DNA of 64,000 nt, taken from the NCBI GenBank assembly GCA_026129745.1, contig JAHCHL010000003.1:1-64000 (forward strand), read 5' to 3'. Below the pieces are notes generated by a model. The model did not search any database, was not told where the DNA came from, and worked only from the letters and a program-made list of their open reading frames with translations. The translations under genes and the position numbers were made by a program. This document shows, one piece after another, positions 9,471 to 18,388 of this stretch. The number at the start of each line of letters is the position of its first letter. Position 1 is the stretch's first letter. Source of the stretch: Fimbriimonadales bacterium. Lineage in GTDB: Bacteria; Armatimonadota; Fimbriimonadia; Fimbriimonadales; ATM1.

Positions 9471-9662
9471 ATGATTCGAATCAAAACACTGCTTGCCGGA
9501 CTGCTCGCAGCCGGATTCATCCTCGTTGCTATCGGTTGCGACAGCAACCCGGAACCACCTGAAGTCGACCCGAATGCTCCGAAGAAGGAAATTGCTCCGG
9601 GTGAGCGCGGCGAAGGGACACCAGGCACCGCAGCCCAATTCGAAACACCGCAAGTCGACTAA
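9471..9662 (+). CDS. Small lipoprotein
   Basis: This 63-residue protein has a basic N-terminus (MIRIK), a hydrophobic core and a lipobox LVAIGC with the lipidated Cys at residue 23. The mature part is only about 40 residues, acidic and proline-rich (DSNPEPPEVDPN), with no domain. A CTGGAGGTG ribosome binding site lies 9 bases before the ATG, which supports real translation. It sits between two nearly identical pseudopilin genes, behind a weak hairpin and before a strong terminator, so it may be co-transcribed with pseudopilin copy 2. The function is unknown. Confidence 0.75.
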   Translation: MIRIKTLLAGLLAAGFILVAIGCDSNPEPPEVDPNAPKKEIAPGERGEGTPGTAAQFETPQVD

Positions 9663-9693
9663 GTGAGCCAGCCTTACGGGCTGACCAGATACC

Positions 9694-9736
9694 GACCGCA
9701 AGTGCGCCTCATGAGGAAGCCCTTGCGGTCTTTTTT
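9694..9736 (+). terminator. Terminator after small lipoprotein gene
   Basis: GACCGCAAG (9694-9702) pairs perfectly with CTTGCGGTC (9722-9730) and is followed by TTTTTT. The loop holds a second small palindrome, CCTCATGAGG. This is a clear intrinsic terminator. Confidence 0.88.
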
Positions 9737-10055
9737 GTACGAAGACGTTCATTGAGATCCCGAGGTGCCAGTGGGAGCTGTCGGGTTCTGGAACTAATCC
9801 CTTACAATTGGCGTGAAAATTGCTGGCGAGTCTCTTGCGGCTTGACAGGCCCGTACGACCGCCAAGTGAACCTGACCAAAGCTCGTCTCAGCGAAAAAAC
9901 ATGAAAAAGTCGATCTGAGCCGAACTTATGGGTGGACGAACCCGTCCACTAAGGGCCTGTTTGTATTGCTGCGGATTCGTAAGTGGCCTCATGTGCCTGC
10001 CGCAATTGTTTGCCCGTAGGGCGGCACTAACTCAAAAAACGAGTAGGAGATACAC
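9737..10055 (+). other. Intergenic leader region of pseudopilin copy 3
   Basis: No gene is seen in these 319 bases. There is one perfect 7-bp hairpin, GTGGACG-AACC-CGTCCAC (9932-9949), and a GC-rich palindromic stretch near GCCTGCC...GGGCGGC. A TTGACA occurs at 9842 but has no good -10 partner at the right distance. By analogy with copy 2, this is probably a promoter with a long leader. Confidence 0.4.
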
Positions 10056-10910
10056 ATGAACACAAAAAGAGGTTTCACCCTCATTGAACTACTGGTCGTA
10101 ATCGCCATCATTGCGATTCTTGCGGCCATCCTCTTCCCTGTGTTCGCTACGGCTAAAGAGAAGGCCAAGCAAACCTCCTGTCTGAGCAACACTCGACAGT
10201 GGGGCACCGCCCTTCATCTTTACCTTGGCGATCACGACGACACCTATCCTCTGGCGATGTCGGTCGTCCAGTCCTCGGGTGCATACCGATGGAACTTCTA
10301 TCACGCCGTTCCGAACAATTGGCGTGTCAGCCTTGGCGCCCAATACGACGAGGAAATGAAGACCCACTGGTCGAACTCGACCAAGCCGTACATTGAAAAC
10401 TACGGAATCTATGCATGCCCGTCTGGCCCCGAAGTACGCCTTGGCGTTAACTATAACGAAGGAGGCCCGCGCCCTCGACAGGTTGGGTACACGTACAACG
10501 GTCACCTCCATGCCTACAACGCATCCGGAATCATCTCTCCGTCTGAGCTGATCACGATGTGGGAAGGCCGTGGTAAGGCCAACGTCCTTGGTTTCGCTTT
10601 GACGAACCCGACGCTGATCTGCACCAACATCTCGGATGTCACGCCGTGTCTCTATCGTCCATCCAACCTGCCGCAAGGTGCCATGTTTGTTGTGGACGGT
10701 ACGATGTGGATCCACAACCGAGGCATCAACGCCACGTTCGGTGACAGCCACGCCAAGTGGCGACGAGTCGGCGCCCAGATCACTCCGCAAGACACGGACT
10801 GGAGAGTCGACCCGTACACCGGCTACAACATCCAAGGATTCCCGGGCAGCTACTGGTGGGATGGTTTCCACGCATGGCTGTTCCGACCGGGATATGACTT
10901 CAGCATCTAA
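10056..10910 (+). CDS. Pseudopilin, H-X9-DG type (copy 3)
   Basis: This 284-residue protein has the prepilin leader [18 protein letters not shown], with cleavage expected between G and F. It shares almost all of its sequence with copy 2 (8526-9392), including [14 protein letters not shown], the H-X9-DS motif [12 protein letters not shown] and the aromatic end. The main difference is near residue 255, where copy 2 has extra residues (GSPGPP) and copy 3 has QDT. A TAGGAG site precedes the ATG. Two hairpins, the second a strong terminator, close the transcription unit. It is probably a surface or secretion pseudopilin; the substrate is unknown. Confidence 0.9.
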   Translation: MNTKRGFTLIELLVVIAIIAILAAILFPVFATAKEKAKQTSCLSNTRQWGTALHLYLGDHDDTYPLAMSVVQSSGAYRWNFYHAVPNNWRVSLGAQYDEEMKTHWSNSTKPYIENYGIYACPSGPEVRLGVNYNEGGPRPRQVGYTYNGHLHAYNASGIISPSELITMWEGRGKANVLGFALTNPTLICTNISDVTPCLYRPSNLPQGAMFVVDGTMWIHNRGINATFGDSHAKWRRVGAQITPQDTDWRVDPYTGYNIQGFPGSYWWDGFHAWLFRPGYDFSI

Positions 10911-10914
10911 CCAA

Positions 10915-10985
10915 AACGAAGCCTGACGCTTCGTTGCCTGCCTACACGATTCCGCCCGTCCCAGCAAAGGACGGGCGGCTTTTTC
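10915..10985 (+). terminator. Double hairpin terminator after pseudopilin copy 3
   Basis: The first hairpin is AACGAAGC-CTGAC-GCTTCGTT (10915-10935). The second is CCGCCCGTCC (10952-10961) with GGACGGGCGG (10969-10978), followed by CTTTTTCTT. The second is a classic intrinsic terminator just before the RNase P RNA gene. Confidence 0.88.
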
Positions 10986-11036
10986 TTCGTAGAGGGCACT
11001 CACAGCTCACGTTTTCCGGTTTACTATTAAGAAGCT

Positions 11037-11377
11037 TGGGAGTCGGCCGGACGGCGGCCCCGACGAAAGTTGGGGAGGAAAGTCCGGGCTCCACAGGGCA
11101 GAGCGCCAGGTAACGCCTGGGCGGAGTGATCCGACGGAAAGTGCAACAGAAACATACCGCCCCGATTCGTCGAGGTAAGGGTGAAATGGTGGGGTAAGAG
11201 CCCACCGGCGTCCCGGAGACGGGGCGGCCGGGCAAACCCCGCTCGGAGCAAGGCCTAATAGGAAGGGAATGATGCTGCCCGCGGACCCTTCGGGTTGGCC
11301 GCATGAATTGTGGCGCAAGTCACAATCGAGATAGATCGCCGTACAAAGACATAACCCGGCTTATAGGCCGACTCCCA
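11037..11377 (+). ncRNA. rnpB: RNase P RNA (bacterial class A)
   Basis: This is the catalytic RNA that matures the 5' ends of tRNAs. The conserved regions appear in order: GAGGAAAGTCCGGGCTCC, GAAAGTGCAACAGAAA, GGTAAGGGTGAAA, GGGGTAAGAGCCCACCG, the AGATAGATCGCC segment, and ACCCGGCTTATAGG near the 3' end. The outermost helix P1 is perfect over 12 bp (11037-11048 with 11366-11377), which sets both ends; the length of about 341 bases is normal for class A. No T-rich terminator is obvious just after the 3' end. Confidence 0.96.
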
Positions 11378-11489
11378 GCGCTCCTTGTTCGAACCATAAT
11401 CAGCGGATTGACGTCATTAGAGACTGGCTCGCAATTTGCGTTGCCAACAGTTCATAGCATCGCTCGAAATGGAAGGAGTAGCACACAAG

Positions 11490-13310
11490 ATGAAGTGGCT
11501 TAATAAATTGGGCCGATTAGGCCTCATTGCAACGGCAGCAACCGTATTTGTACCAGGCATTGCTCACGGAGGAAATCACACCCCGCTCGAACGCCTCGAC
11601 ATGATGGCGAACGAGATCGTTTTCCAAGATTTGATGAAGCGTTCCGAATTATTCGCGCAAGTAGTCGGTGGAAACAGAATTGCCGGCAAGCCCGAGTGTC
11701 GCGTAGCGGGAAACATTTCCGTTTTGTTTGGACCCGGAGCATCAGAGCATGAGAAATATCGCGTGATGCAAGAGGTCATGAAGGCTGGCGGATTGCAAGG
11801 CATGTATCAGGTTGGTGGTCGATGGACGCAAACGGCGACAAACGCATCGACCGGATCGGCAGGTGACCCTATTACAGTCACTTGGAGCATTGTTCCCGAC
11901 GGCGTAACAATTCCCAATGCCGGCCTCGGCTCAGGTCCGAACAATATCAACGCACAAATGAACGGTCAATTCGGTGGAACACTGTGGATCACCAAGATCG
12001 ACGAAGCGTTTATTCGCTGGGGTCAACTATCAGGTGTCACATATGTTCAAGTCACTGATGACGGTGCGTCACTCCACAATTCGCCCGGTAGAAACACAGC
12101 ACCGATTCGCGGAGACGTTCGAATCTCGATGTTTCAAATGAGCAACGGCAATGTCATCGCTTATAACTTCTTCCCCAACAATGGCGACATGGTGTTGAAT
12201 CGTTCATTTCTCTCGAGTTTCGGCAACTCAACTAACAACTATCGATTCTTGAGAAATACAGTTGCTCACGAGCATGGCCATGGACTTGGATTCGATCACG
12301 TCGACCCAACGAACGGAACGAAGCTGATGGAAGCGTTTCTCAATACGAACTTCGATCATGCGCAAAGCGACGACATCCAAGCAATCCAATTCAACTATGG
12401 CGACCCATTTGAAAACAACGACACAGCTGGTACGCGAACCAATCTCGGAACGGTTAGCAACAACCAGACAGTCAATAACCTATCGACGGACAAGAGAACG
12501 GACGTCGATTGGTATCGAGTCCTTGTTCCTGCTGGAAAAACACTATCGATAACGATCACTCCAGAAGGCGGTGTTTACCAACAAGGTCCTCAAGGCGGAA
12601 GCACCACGACAAGAAACGCAAACGCAATTCACCAACTGCGTGTCACGGCATTCTTGGCAGACGGAACGACGCAACTTGGCTCAACGACTGCGTCGGCGGC
12701 AGGGCAGATTGCAACCCTATCCAACGTGGTTCCGCCGCTAACCAATGAGCTGTTCATTAGAGTAGATGCAGTTGCAGGAACACTCAACGACATTCAACTC
12801 TATCGAATGACGTTCAACCTCGCCCCGCTAACGGAAGCCTATGTTCCGCAATCACTCACCATCAACACGGGCGTCCAAACAGGAGGCAACGTGGGTTCGC
12901 TTGCGAACAGCGACGATGATCGACTGTTGGTACGTGAGGCTCCGCCTCTTGCACTGGGATTGCCGTCGATTCGGTGGTCAGTGACTTCATTCGGCAGAGC
13001 GAATGCGCCAATCAACACGGTCACGGTTCGTGTCGAAGCATCGACAAGCGCAGCTCCTGCAGCAAGCGTTCAGCAAAGGCTGTTGCTCTGGAACTGGAAC
13101 ACGAACCAATACGAAGCAGTTGATACGAGAAGCGCCACGGCAAGCGACTCGACGTATGACGTGCTGATCAGTTCGAACGCGGGCCGATTCATGAACGCTG
13201 CGACTGGCGAGTTGCGGGCGAGGATGGAATGGTACGATCCAGGCACACTATTCTCGTTTGGGTGGATTTCCCGAACCGACCAGTTGCGCTGGACAATCGT
13301 CTATCAATAA
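11490..13310 (+). CDS. Secreted matrixin-like zinc metalloprotease
   Basis: This 606-residue protein has a signal peptide (MKWLNKLGRLGLIATAATVF..., cleavage near GIAHG). The metzincin zinc motif HEHGHGLGFDH is at residues 260-270, with H260, H264 and H270 as ligands and E261 as catalytic base. The downstream LMEAF segment is probably the Met-turn, as in matrixins. Residues from about 310 form a PPC-like domain (DVDWYRVLVPAGKTLSI), often removed during secretion, and the last 150 residues are another beta-rich region. GGAAGGAG lies upstream of ATG 11490, so this start is preferred over ATG 11436. It stands alone between rnpB and a terminator. Confidence 0.88.
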   Translation: MKWLNKLGRLGLIATAATVFVPGIAHGGNHTPLERLDMMANEIVFQDLMKRSELFAQVVGGNRIAGKPECRVAGNISVLFGPGASEHEKYRVMQEVMKAGGLQGMYQVGGRWTQTATNASTGSAGDPITVTWSIVPDGVTIPNAGLGSGPNNINAQMNGQFGGTLWITKIDEAFIRWGQLSGVTYVQVTDDGASLHNSPGRNTAPIRGDVRISMFQMSNGNVIAYNFFPNNGDMVLNRSFLSSFGNSTNNYRFLRNTVAHEHGHGLGFDHVDPTNGTKLMEAFLNTNFDHAQSDDIQAIQFNYGDPFENNDTAGTRTNLGTVSNNQTVNNLSTDKRTDVDWYRVLVPAGKTLSITITPEGGVYQQGPQGGSTTTRNANAIHQLRVTAFLADGTTQLGSTTASAAGQIATLSNVVPPLTNELFIRVDAVAGTLNDIQLYRMTFNLAPLTEAYVPQSLTINTGVQTGGNVGSLANSDDDRLLVREAPPLALGLPSIRWSVTSFGRANAPINTVTVRVEASTSAAPAASVQQRLLLWNWNTNQYEAVDTRSATASDSTYDVLISSNAGRFMNAATGELRARMEWYDPGTLFSFGWISRTDQLRWTIVYQ

Positions 13311-13322
13311 AAACAAACGACC

Positions 13323-13358
13323 AACGCCCCTTCGACAATGTTGTCGGAGGGGCGTTTG
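13323..13358 (+). terminator. Terminator after metalloprotease gene
   Basis: A 15-bp stem (13323-13337 with 13342-13356, one G-T wobble) with a 4-base loop, followed by a mixed TTGAGTTT tail. Confidence 0.75.
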
Positions 13359-13418
13359 AGTTTACGGTGCTTCGATTCGGATCGAACTCTGAATGATGTC
13401 AACGAACCACACTACGCT

Positions 13419-13493
13419 TGGTGGGCGGTACTGGACTTGAACCAGTGACCCCTTCGGTGTGAACGAAGTGCTCTACCACTGAGCTAACCGCCC
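13419..13493 (-). tRNA. tRNA-Val (CAC)
   Basis: The minus strand folds into a cloverleaf with acceptor GGGCGGT/ACCGCCC, anticodon stem CTTCG/CGAAG, loop TTCACAC (anticodon CAC, reads GTG), T arm GTTCAAGTC and an encoded CCA end. It is 75 bases including CCA. Confidence 0.95.
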
Positions 13494-13513
13494 GCCGAGC
13501 AGATGATACCGCC

Positions 13514-13900
13514 TTAGGTGCGATTTTCTGGAGCTGGCCGATTGCGCAGAATCGCAATGAATGCGATCACTCCTGATGCAGCCATCGCGGTCAGCAAGAC
13601 TGCCAAAGCTGCTTTCGGCTCGCCAGCGCTAACAGCTTCCCAAGCCGCAATTGCGCGCCATCCGTACATGGCTCCAAGCAGCAGCGCCAAAACCATCCCC
13701 AGGTGAATTCCGGTCATATACGCCGCTTTGCTCTTGCTTGATGACAGAAAGGCCATGACAAGCATGAGGGCGCCGCCGCCTCCGCCAGCAATGACCGCGG
13801 TGCGCGCTTTGGCAGAAAACTCTTCGACGGCCCATGCACCTAACCCACAGACGATCAGAAACAAGCCGAAAAGCACCATGATCCGAACAGACTTAGGCAT
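13514..13900 (-). CDS. Small four-helix membrane protein, TMEM14-like
   Basis: This 128-residue protein has four hydrophobic segments (about 6-26, 36-54, 61-81 and 95-115). The glycine-rich second helix (AGGGGGALMLVMAFLSSSKSKAAYMTG) and the following GIHLGM helix resemble the TMEM14 family of unknown transporter-like proteins, though I hold this only moderately. There is no ribosome binding site. Instead a TATACT box (13911-13916) ends exactly 10 bases before the ATG, which suggests a leaderless transcript. It is divergent from the adjacent C26 hydrolase gene, with only 35 bases between start codons. Confidence 0.6.
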   Translation of the reverse strand: MPKSVRIMVLFGLFLIVCGLGAWAVEEFSAKARTAVIAGGGGGALMLVMAFLSSSKSKAAYMTGIHLGMVLALLLGAMYGWRAIAAWEAVSAGEPKAALAVLLTAMAASGVIAFIAILRNRPAPENRT

Positions 13901-13935
13901 ATCGAAATGAAGTATACGCCCGGTAGACTCGAGCG

Positions 13936-14628
13936 GTGCGCCAACCCATCATCCTCATCTCACCCGATGTTATCGTTCACGGAGACATACCGCGAAAGAA
14001 GTCCGCACTCGGATTGGACTATCAGCAGGCGATTTCGGATGCAGGTGGATTGCCCATCGTGGCATCGCCCTATGCGAATGCGAGCGAATTGTTTGACCTG
14101 GCAGATGGTTGGTTGATAACAGGAGGGGACGACTTGCCGGCGAACCTCTTTGGTCAGGAACGGCATGAAGCGAACGTCGATGTCGATCCGTTGCGGCTGC
14201 AAAGCGAATTGCGTCTGCACGAGAGGTTCTTCGCATCCGACAAACCTGTGCTCGGCATCTGTATGGGAGCGCAGTTTCTAAACGTAATGGCAGGTGGCGA
14301 CTTGATACAGCATCTGCCAGATGTGTTGGGAAACGACTGTCGAAAGAACGGCACTACGCAAATTGCGATTTCACCGAACTCCAAATTGAAGTCGATTGGA
14401 TTGCCTGACACATTCGAAGCTCGATGCTTTCATCATCAAGCGATTGGCACAGTCGGCCAAGGATGGACTGCCACTGCACATGGTTCGGACGGAATCATCG
14501 AAGCGATCGAACAAAGCGGAGATCATTGGCGAATCGGAGTTCAGTGGCATCCCGAGAGGACATTGGAGTCGACACCCTCGCGAACACTGTTCGTAGCGTT
14601 CGTTTCAGCCTGTGCTAATCGACGTTAA
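13936..14628 (+). CDS. Class I glutamine amidotransferase-like hydrolase (peptidase C26)
   Basis: This 230-residue protein belongs to the PuuD / gamma-glutamyl-gamma-aminobutyrate hydrolase family. The catalytic triad is visible: C109 in LGICMGAQFLN, H205 in VQWHPER and E207. An early GGDDLPANLFG stretch is typical. It would hydrolyse a gamma-glutamyl amide in polyamine breakdown, but no other polyamine gene is adjacent, so the substrate is uncertain. It starts at GTG 13936 with no ribosome binding site; a TAGACT box ends 6 bases before it, as expected for a leaderless message. The last 14 bases overlap the convergent YqgF-like gene. Confidence 0.85.
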   Translation: MRQPIILISPDVIVHGDIPRKKSALGLDYQQAISDAGGLPIVASPYANASELFDLADGWLITGGDDLPANLFGQERHEANVDVDPLRLQSELRLHERFFASDKPVLGICMGAQFLNVMAGGDLIQHLPDVLGNDCRKNGTTQIAISPNSKLKSIGLPDTFEARCFHHQAIGTVGQGWTATAHGSDGIIEAIEQSGDHWRIGVQWHPERTLESTPSRTLFVAFVSACANRR

Positions 14629-15022
14629 GCACGCTCTCGGCCAATATCGCAGCAGCGAAGTCGTCGATTGGAACCGGTGGCACAAGCAGAGTGCTTGGCA
14701 ACAGTCGCCGCCATCCACGGCGAGGGGTGTATTCCCAATACCGCTCACGGGCTCGCATAGAAGTGTCTCGCTCATCGACGACTAAAATTGACGCTCCAGG
14801 TAGGTCTTCTCGAATTTTCTCGACAGTTTTCTTTGAGTTCGTTCCATTGCCCACAACGAGAATCTCGGCGTTATAGGCATCGATCATTTCGCGAACTTTA
14901 GCTGTGAATGATTCAAATTCGACTACGCCTCGTTGCTCTATCTGTGTCTTTCCATCGATTCTGCGAACAACGGCTAAGCCTACTTTTGCAATGCCAGGAT
15001 CAATGCCCAATACACATCGCAT
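14615..15022 (-). CDS. YqgF/RuvX-like RNase H fold nuclease
   Basis: This 135-residue protein has the RuvC-like fold: GIDPG with D8 at the end of strand 1, LVVGNGTNSKKT in the middle, VVDERDTS (D83, E84) and a C-terminal PIDDFAAAIL with D120/D121. The WRRLLPSTLLVPPVPIDD segment is characteristic of a YqgF subfamily known from cyanobacteria. Family roles are pre-16S rRNA maturation or branched-DNA cleavage; which applies here is unknown. It starts 2 bases after the DUF3084 gene ends and so is the last gene of the Lpt operon. Confidence 0.8.
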   Translation of the reverse strand: MRCVLGIDPGIAKVGLAVVRRIDGKTQIEQRGVVEFESFTAKVREMIDAYNAEILVVGNGTNSKKTVEKIREDLPGASILVVDERDTSMRARERYWEYTPRRGWRRLLPSTLLVPPVPIDDFAAAILAESVLNVD

Positions 15023-15024
15023 CG

Positions 15025-16536
15025 TTAGTTCTTAACCCTAATTTCAATTGGAACTCTATCCCCAGAACGCACTTCTTCTGAAGTCACAAACGAAATCGTC
15101 ACATTGCCGCGTGCACGCTGCACTTGATCGACGACTCGGGCAATCAGCTTGATTCCAGGAAGCTCGATCGGAGGTTCGCCACCTACGTCAGGGATGACTC
15201 CGTCTGCGTAAACCTTTGCGCTCAAGTCTCCTTGCACAAAGTTTAGAATATCAGAAACCGTCTCGTTTTCCGTCCTACCGCCTGCAAGACTCATCGTTAG
15301 GATCTCGTGTCCTTTGTTGTAAACGAGTCTGTTGCGGTAAATGACAATGTCCAGTGGGACGACTCGACCAGCAGGCACATCTCCGGCGAAGAAGTTGTAG
15401 AACGCGGATGCGATGGCCACCAACTCGCCATCCGATCGGACGATTGCGTCCGCCCACGCTTCCATCTGGTCTTCAGCTGTAATTGTTATGATGGTGTTCT
15501 CACCAACAAACCTCTGTCGATCCTGCACTGATGCGGCTAAGCCATTGTCGAGCGGCTCCGCGCCTTTTGCCTTTGCAAGGTTGCTGGCTTCTTCGATCAG
15601 TCTTCGCAAATGCAGGTGTGCGAATTCCCGAGATATGCCACCTTCAATGTTAGATCTCGCAAGTTCTTGTCCCTTGACAATGAGAACTGGGCTTCCGCGG
15701 AAGATTTGCGCACTCGCAATAATTCGGTCAAGGCCTTGCTGCAACTGAAAAAGTTCGTTGCGCTTCGACTGTAGCTCAAGGGCCAAATCCATGTTTGAGG
15801 CGCTCAGCTCGCTGGCTTGCTTTTGTAATCCTTCAAGCGTCTTCTTGTAATCGGCGATGCTTGATTCGGCATCAGCAACCCTTTCTCTCGCTTCATCGAG
15901 CTGTTTCTCAAGCTCAATCAACTCCTGCTCTTTTCGAATCGATTGTTGATACTGATCGTTTAGCGCAACGAGTGTATCGTTATACTGGCGAGTTACGTCG
16001 TTGAACTTCTCTGTCATCTCTGCAAAGTCATCTTCCGCCTTTTGGAGCCGCACTTCGGATGCCTTAACTTGCGCAGTAAGTGCTTGTTCGGCCTTCGAGA
16101 GTTCGTCGACATGGGACACCAACTTCTCTTGGTTCGCCCGTGCCTCGGCGATCTGCTGTTCCAGTGTTGTGAGCTGCGATTGCTGAGCCAATAGCGCGTT
16201 TTCGGCAACGGCCTTGGCATTTGAAATCGATGTTAGTTCGTTCTTCTGCGATTCCACTTCCTCCAGCAAACTGTCTCGCATCTCGACAACACGAGGTCCC
16301 TCATAAACCCACTTTCGCACGGGAGCGCTTACAGCCATGATCGTGAAAGTGGTGATGATCGGAATGAGCGCACCGGTGATCATTGTGAATGCGATGGCGG
16401 TGTGCTTGGGTCTGAGTCGCCCGATGCGCAGGCGTTTCTTACCCATTCTCCGACCAAGCAAATCTCCGGTGTAAGCCAAAAAGCTTCCGAGAATTGCAAG
16501 TGCTAAGACGACGATGACTAATGTCGGTATCTGCAT
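15025..16536 (-). CDS. DUF3084 membrane protein with long coiled coil
   Basis: This 503-residue protein has two membrane helices (about 4-24 and 48-70), then a long coiled coil (about 85-275, rich in E, K, Q and heptad leucines), then a C-terminal DUF3084 domain (about 275-500) with ISREFAHLHLRRLIEEA and EILTMSLAGGRTENETV. DUF3084 proteins are known mainly from cyanobacteria and have no firm role. The position after the LptF/G-like gene suggests a link to envelope assembly. An AGGAA site lies before the ATG. The RLRPKHTAIAF cytoplasmic loop is basic. Confidence 0.85.
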   Translation of the reverse strand: MQIPTLVIVVLALAILGSFLAYTGDLLGRRMGKKRLRIGRLRPKHTAIAFTMITGALIPIITTFTIMAVSAPVRKWVYEGPRVVEMRDSLLEEVESQKNELTSISNAKAVAENALLAQQSQLTTLEQQIAEARANQEKLVSHVDELSKAEQALTAQVKASEVRLQKAEDDFAEMTEKFNDVTRQYNDTLVALNDQYQQSIRKEQELIELEKQLDEARERVADAESSIADYKKTLEGLQKQASELSASNMDLALELQSKRNELFQLQQGLDRIIASAQIFRGSPVLIVKGQELARSNIEGGISREFAHLHLRRLIEEASNLAKAKGAEPLDNGLAASVQDRQRFVGENTIITITAEDQMEAWADAIVRSDGELVAIASAFYNFFAGDVPAGRVVPLDIVIYRNRLVYNKGHEILTMSLAGGRTENETVSDILNFVQGDLSAKVYADGVIPDVGGEPPIELPGIKLIARVVDQVQRARGNVTISFVTSEEVRSGDRVPIEIRVKN

Positions 16537-16544
16537 GATGGTTC

Positions 16545-17675
16545 CTATCGACCTTTACTCCAGAGTAGTCCAATGGCGAGACCGAGTCCGATCAGGACCG
16601 GCAAAAAAGCAGCAACGAATGGTTCGACAACGCCTCCCTTGGCAAGAATCATGAGGTAGGTCTGTGCGACATAGAACGCAAATATGATGGCGATGCTCAA
16701 GGCCAAGCCCACTCCGAAAGACTGTCTTGTTCGGCGAATAGCGGCGGGCGCGCCAACAAGAGCAAAAACCAGCGCTGTGAGAGCCAAGCTTGGCTTGTTC
16801 CAATAGGCGGTTTCCAATTCGCGAAGCTTCACAAACAGTTGACGGTCTTTGCCGTCGACAGCCGCAAGTTCTTGGCGCTTCTTGCCGATCTGATGGCTAA
16901 TTTCCTGCATAGACATCGTGTCGAAGTCCAGCTTTCGCCGAGACAAAATGTCTGTTGGCGTAAAGTCGAAAGTCGATCCCTCAGGTGGGCCCATTTCTTC
17001 CGATCGCACGACACTCACAGTACCGTTTCTCACGTAGTAAATCTCCGCTCCTTCAATTCGCCAGTCTCTAAGCGGAGTGTAATAAACACGACGAGCGAAC
17101 ATCATCCAGGCCGGAGAGTAGTCCTGGTTGTACCAAACACCGGAAACGTTATACATGGCATCGTTTGCCGGATCGACGTCGCTCGCAAAGAGGCCGCCAC
17201 GCAACTTTCCCTCAATGAAAAGCGGTTGGTAGAACGGTGTGCCTCCAATGCCCTTGAGTTGCTTTGAAATCTCGCCTTGCAACACGTTCGCGCGGTTGCT
17301 CGCTTCCGGAACGATCGTCTCGCCGAACACGAATGTCACTATGCTCACGAAGAGCCCGAACACGAAAACTGGGCGCATGAGTTGAACGAGGCTTGCGCCT
17401 CCGGCCATTGCGGCGACGATTTCGGAATCGTTTGACAGCTTCGCAAATGCCAAAAGCGATGCGAGCAGCATCGCCATAGGAAACGATTTGACGATGAGGC
17501 TCGGCATGTAGTAACTCGTCAGAGTCATGACCGTTCTGATGTCGATACCTTCGACAAACAGATTCGTCACTCGCATGAGGTACGTGGCTGCGATGAGCAA
17601 CGTGCTGAAAAGGCAGACTCCAAAGATCCAGGGTCCAAGCAATTCTCGAATGACAAGTCGATCGACCAGTTTCAT
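16545..17675 (-). CDS. LptF/LptG family permease
   Basis: This 376-residue inner-membrane protein of the YjgP/YjgQ family forms the membrane part of the LPS extraction ABC transporter. It has three N-terminal membrane helices (about 13-37, 53-77, 95-118), a large periplasmic beta-jellyroll domain (about 125-270) and three C-terminal helices (about 292-312, 325-345, 350-372). The LPS system normally needs LptF and LptG; only one permease is here, so either it works as a homodimer or the partner is elsewhere. Its ATG overlaps the lptB stop by 4 bases. Confidence 0.88.
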   Translation of the reverse strand: MKLVDRLVIRELLGPWIFGVCLFSTLLIAATYLMRVTNLFVEGIDIRTVMTLTSYYMPSLIVKSFPMAMLLASLLAFAKLSNDSEIVAAMAGGASLVQLMRPVFVFGLFVSIVTFVFGETIVPEASNRANVLQGEISKQLKGIGGTPFYQPLFIEGKLRGGLFASDVDPANDAMYNVSGVWYNQDYSPAWMMFARRVYYTPLRDWRIEGAEIYYVRNGTVSVVRSEEMGPPEGSTFDFTPTDILSRRKLDFDTMSMQEISHQIGKKRQELAAVDGKDRQLFVKLRELETAYWNKPSLALTALVFALVGAPAAIRRTRQSFGVGLALSIAIIFAFYVAQTYLMILAKGGVVEPFVAAFLPVLIGLGLAIGLLWSKGR

Positions 17676-18388
17676 TCGAACTGCTCTCCCAAGTAGTGCT
17701 TGCGCACCTCGGGATCATTCTTTATCGTATGGCCGTCACCTTCGCGAATGATTCTGCCTTCGACGAGAATGTAGTTGCGGTCTGTGATCCCAAGCGTCGC
17801 GCCAACGTTATGATCGGTAATCAGTATCCCAATTCCCTTTGTCTTTAGGCTTGTGATAATCGATTGAAGTTCTTCGATTGTGCGTGGGTCGATCCCCGTG
17901 AACGGCTCATCCAGAAGGATGAACTTTGGATCGCATGCGAGGGCGCGGGCAATTTCGACCCTTCTGCGTTCGCCGCCTGAGAGTACTCCTCCACGGCTCT
18001 TTCGTAGCTTGTCCATGCCAAGTTCCCCAAGAAGCTTGTCGACAATCGCACGTTGGTCTTTGCGCCTGACTCCGCGCATTTCTAACACCAATCGAAGGTT
18101 CTCTTCAACAGTCAATCTTCGAAAGATCGACGCTTCTTGCGGCAAGTAACCGATCCCTGCTCGAGCACGCTTATACATAGGCCAGCGCGTGATCTCATTG
18201 TCATCCAACAGCACTTTGCCTTCGCCAGGTTTGACGAGTCCGGTGATCATGTAAAAAGTCGTCGTTTTGCCGGCACCGTTTGGGCCAAGCAATCCGACAA
18301 CTTCACCAGTTTGCATCGACAACGAAACGGAATCAACGACGCGTCGCGATCGGTAGCGCTTGACGAGGTTAATCGCCGTAATCTTCAT
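17672..18388 (-). CDS. lptB: LPS export ABC transporter ATP-binding protein LptB
   Basis: This 238-residue cytoplasmic ATPase powers LPS extraction from the inner membrane. Motifs: Walker A GPNGAGKTT (34-42), Q-loop YLPQEASIF (about 81-89), signature LSGGERRR (from 136), Walker B FILLDEPFTGIDP (from 156) and the switch His in ITDHNVG (H193). YLPQEASIFRRLTV and LLDEPFTGIDP are characteristic of LptB rather than of branched-chain amino acid ATPases. It overlaps the upstream LptC-like gene and the downstream permease gene by 4 bases each, consistent with an operon making one complex. Confidence 0.95.
   Translation of the reverse strand: MKITAINLVKRYRSRRVVDSVSLSMQTGEVVGLLGPNGAGKTTTFYMITGLVKPGEGKVLLDDNEITRWPMYKRARAGIGYLPQEASIFRRLTVEENLRLVLEMRGVRRKDQRAIVDKLLGELGMDKLRKSRGGVLSGGERRRVEIARALACDPKFILLDEPFTGIDPRTIEELQSIITSLKTKGIGILITDHNVGATLGITDRNYILVEGRIIREGDGHTIKNDPEVRKHYLGEQFE

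Noticed and set aside
9842-9870. TTGACA as promoter of pseudopilin copy 3
   Set aside because: No -10-like box occurs 15-19 bases downstream.
10089-11003. 304-codon minus-strand ORF opposite pseudopilin copy 3
   Set aside because: It crosses the terminator and mirrors the pseudopilin codons; no feature supports it.
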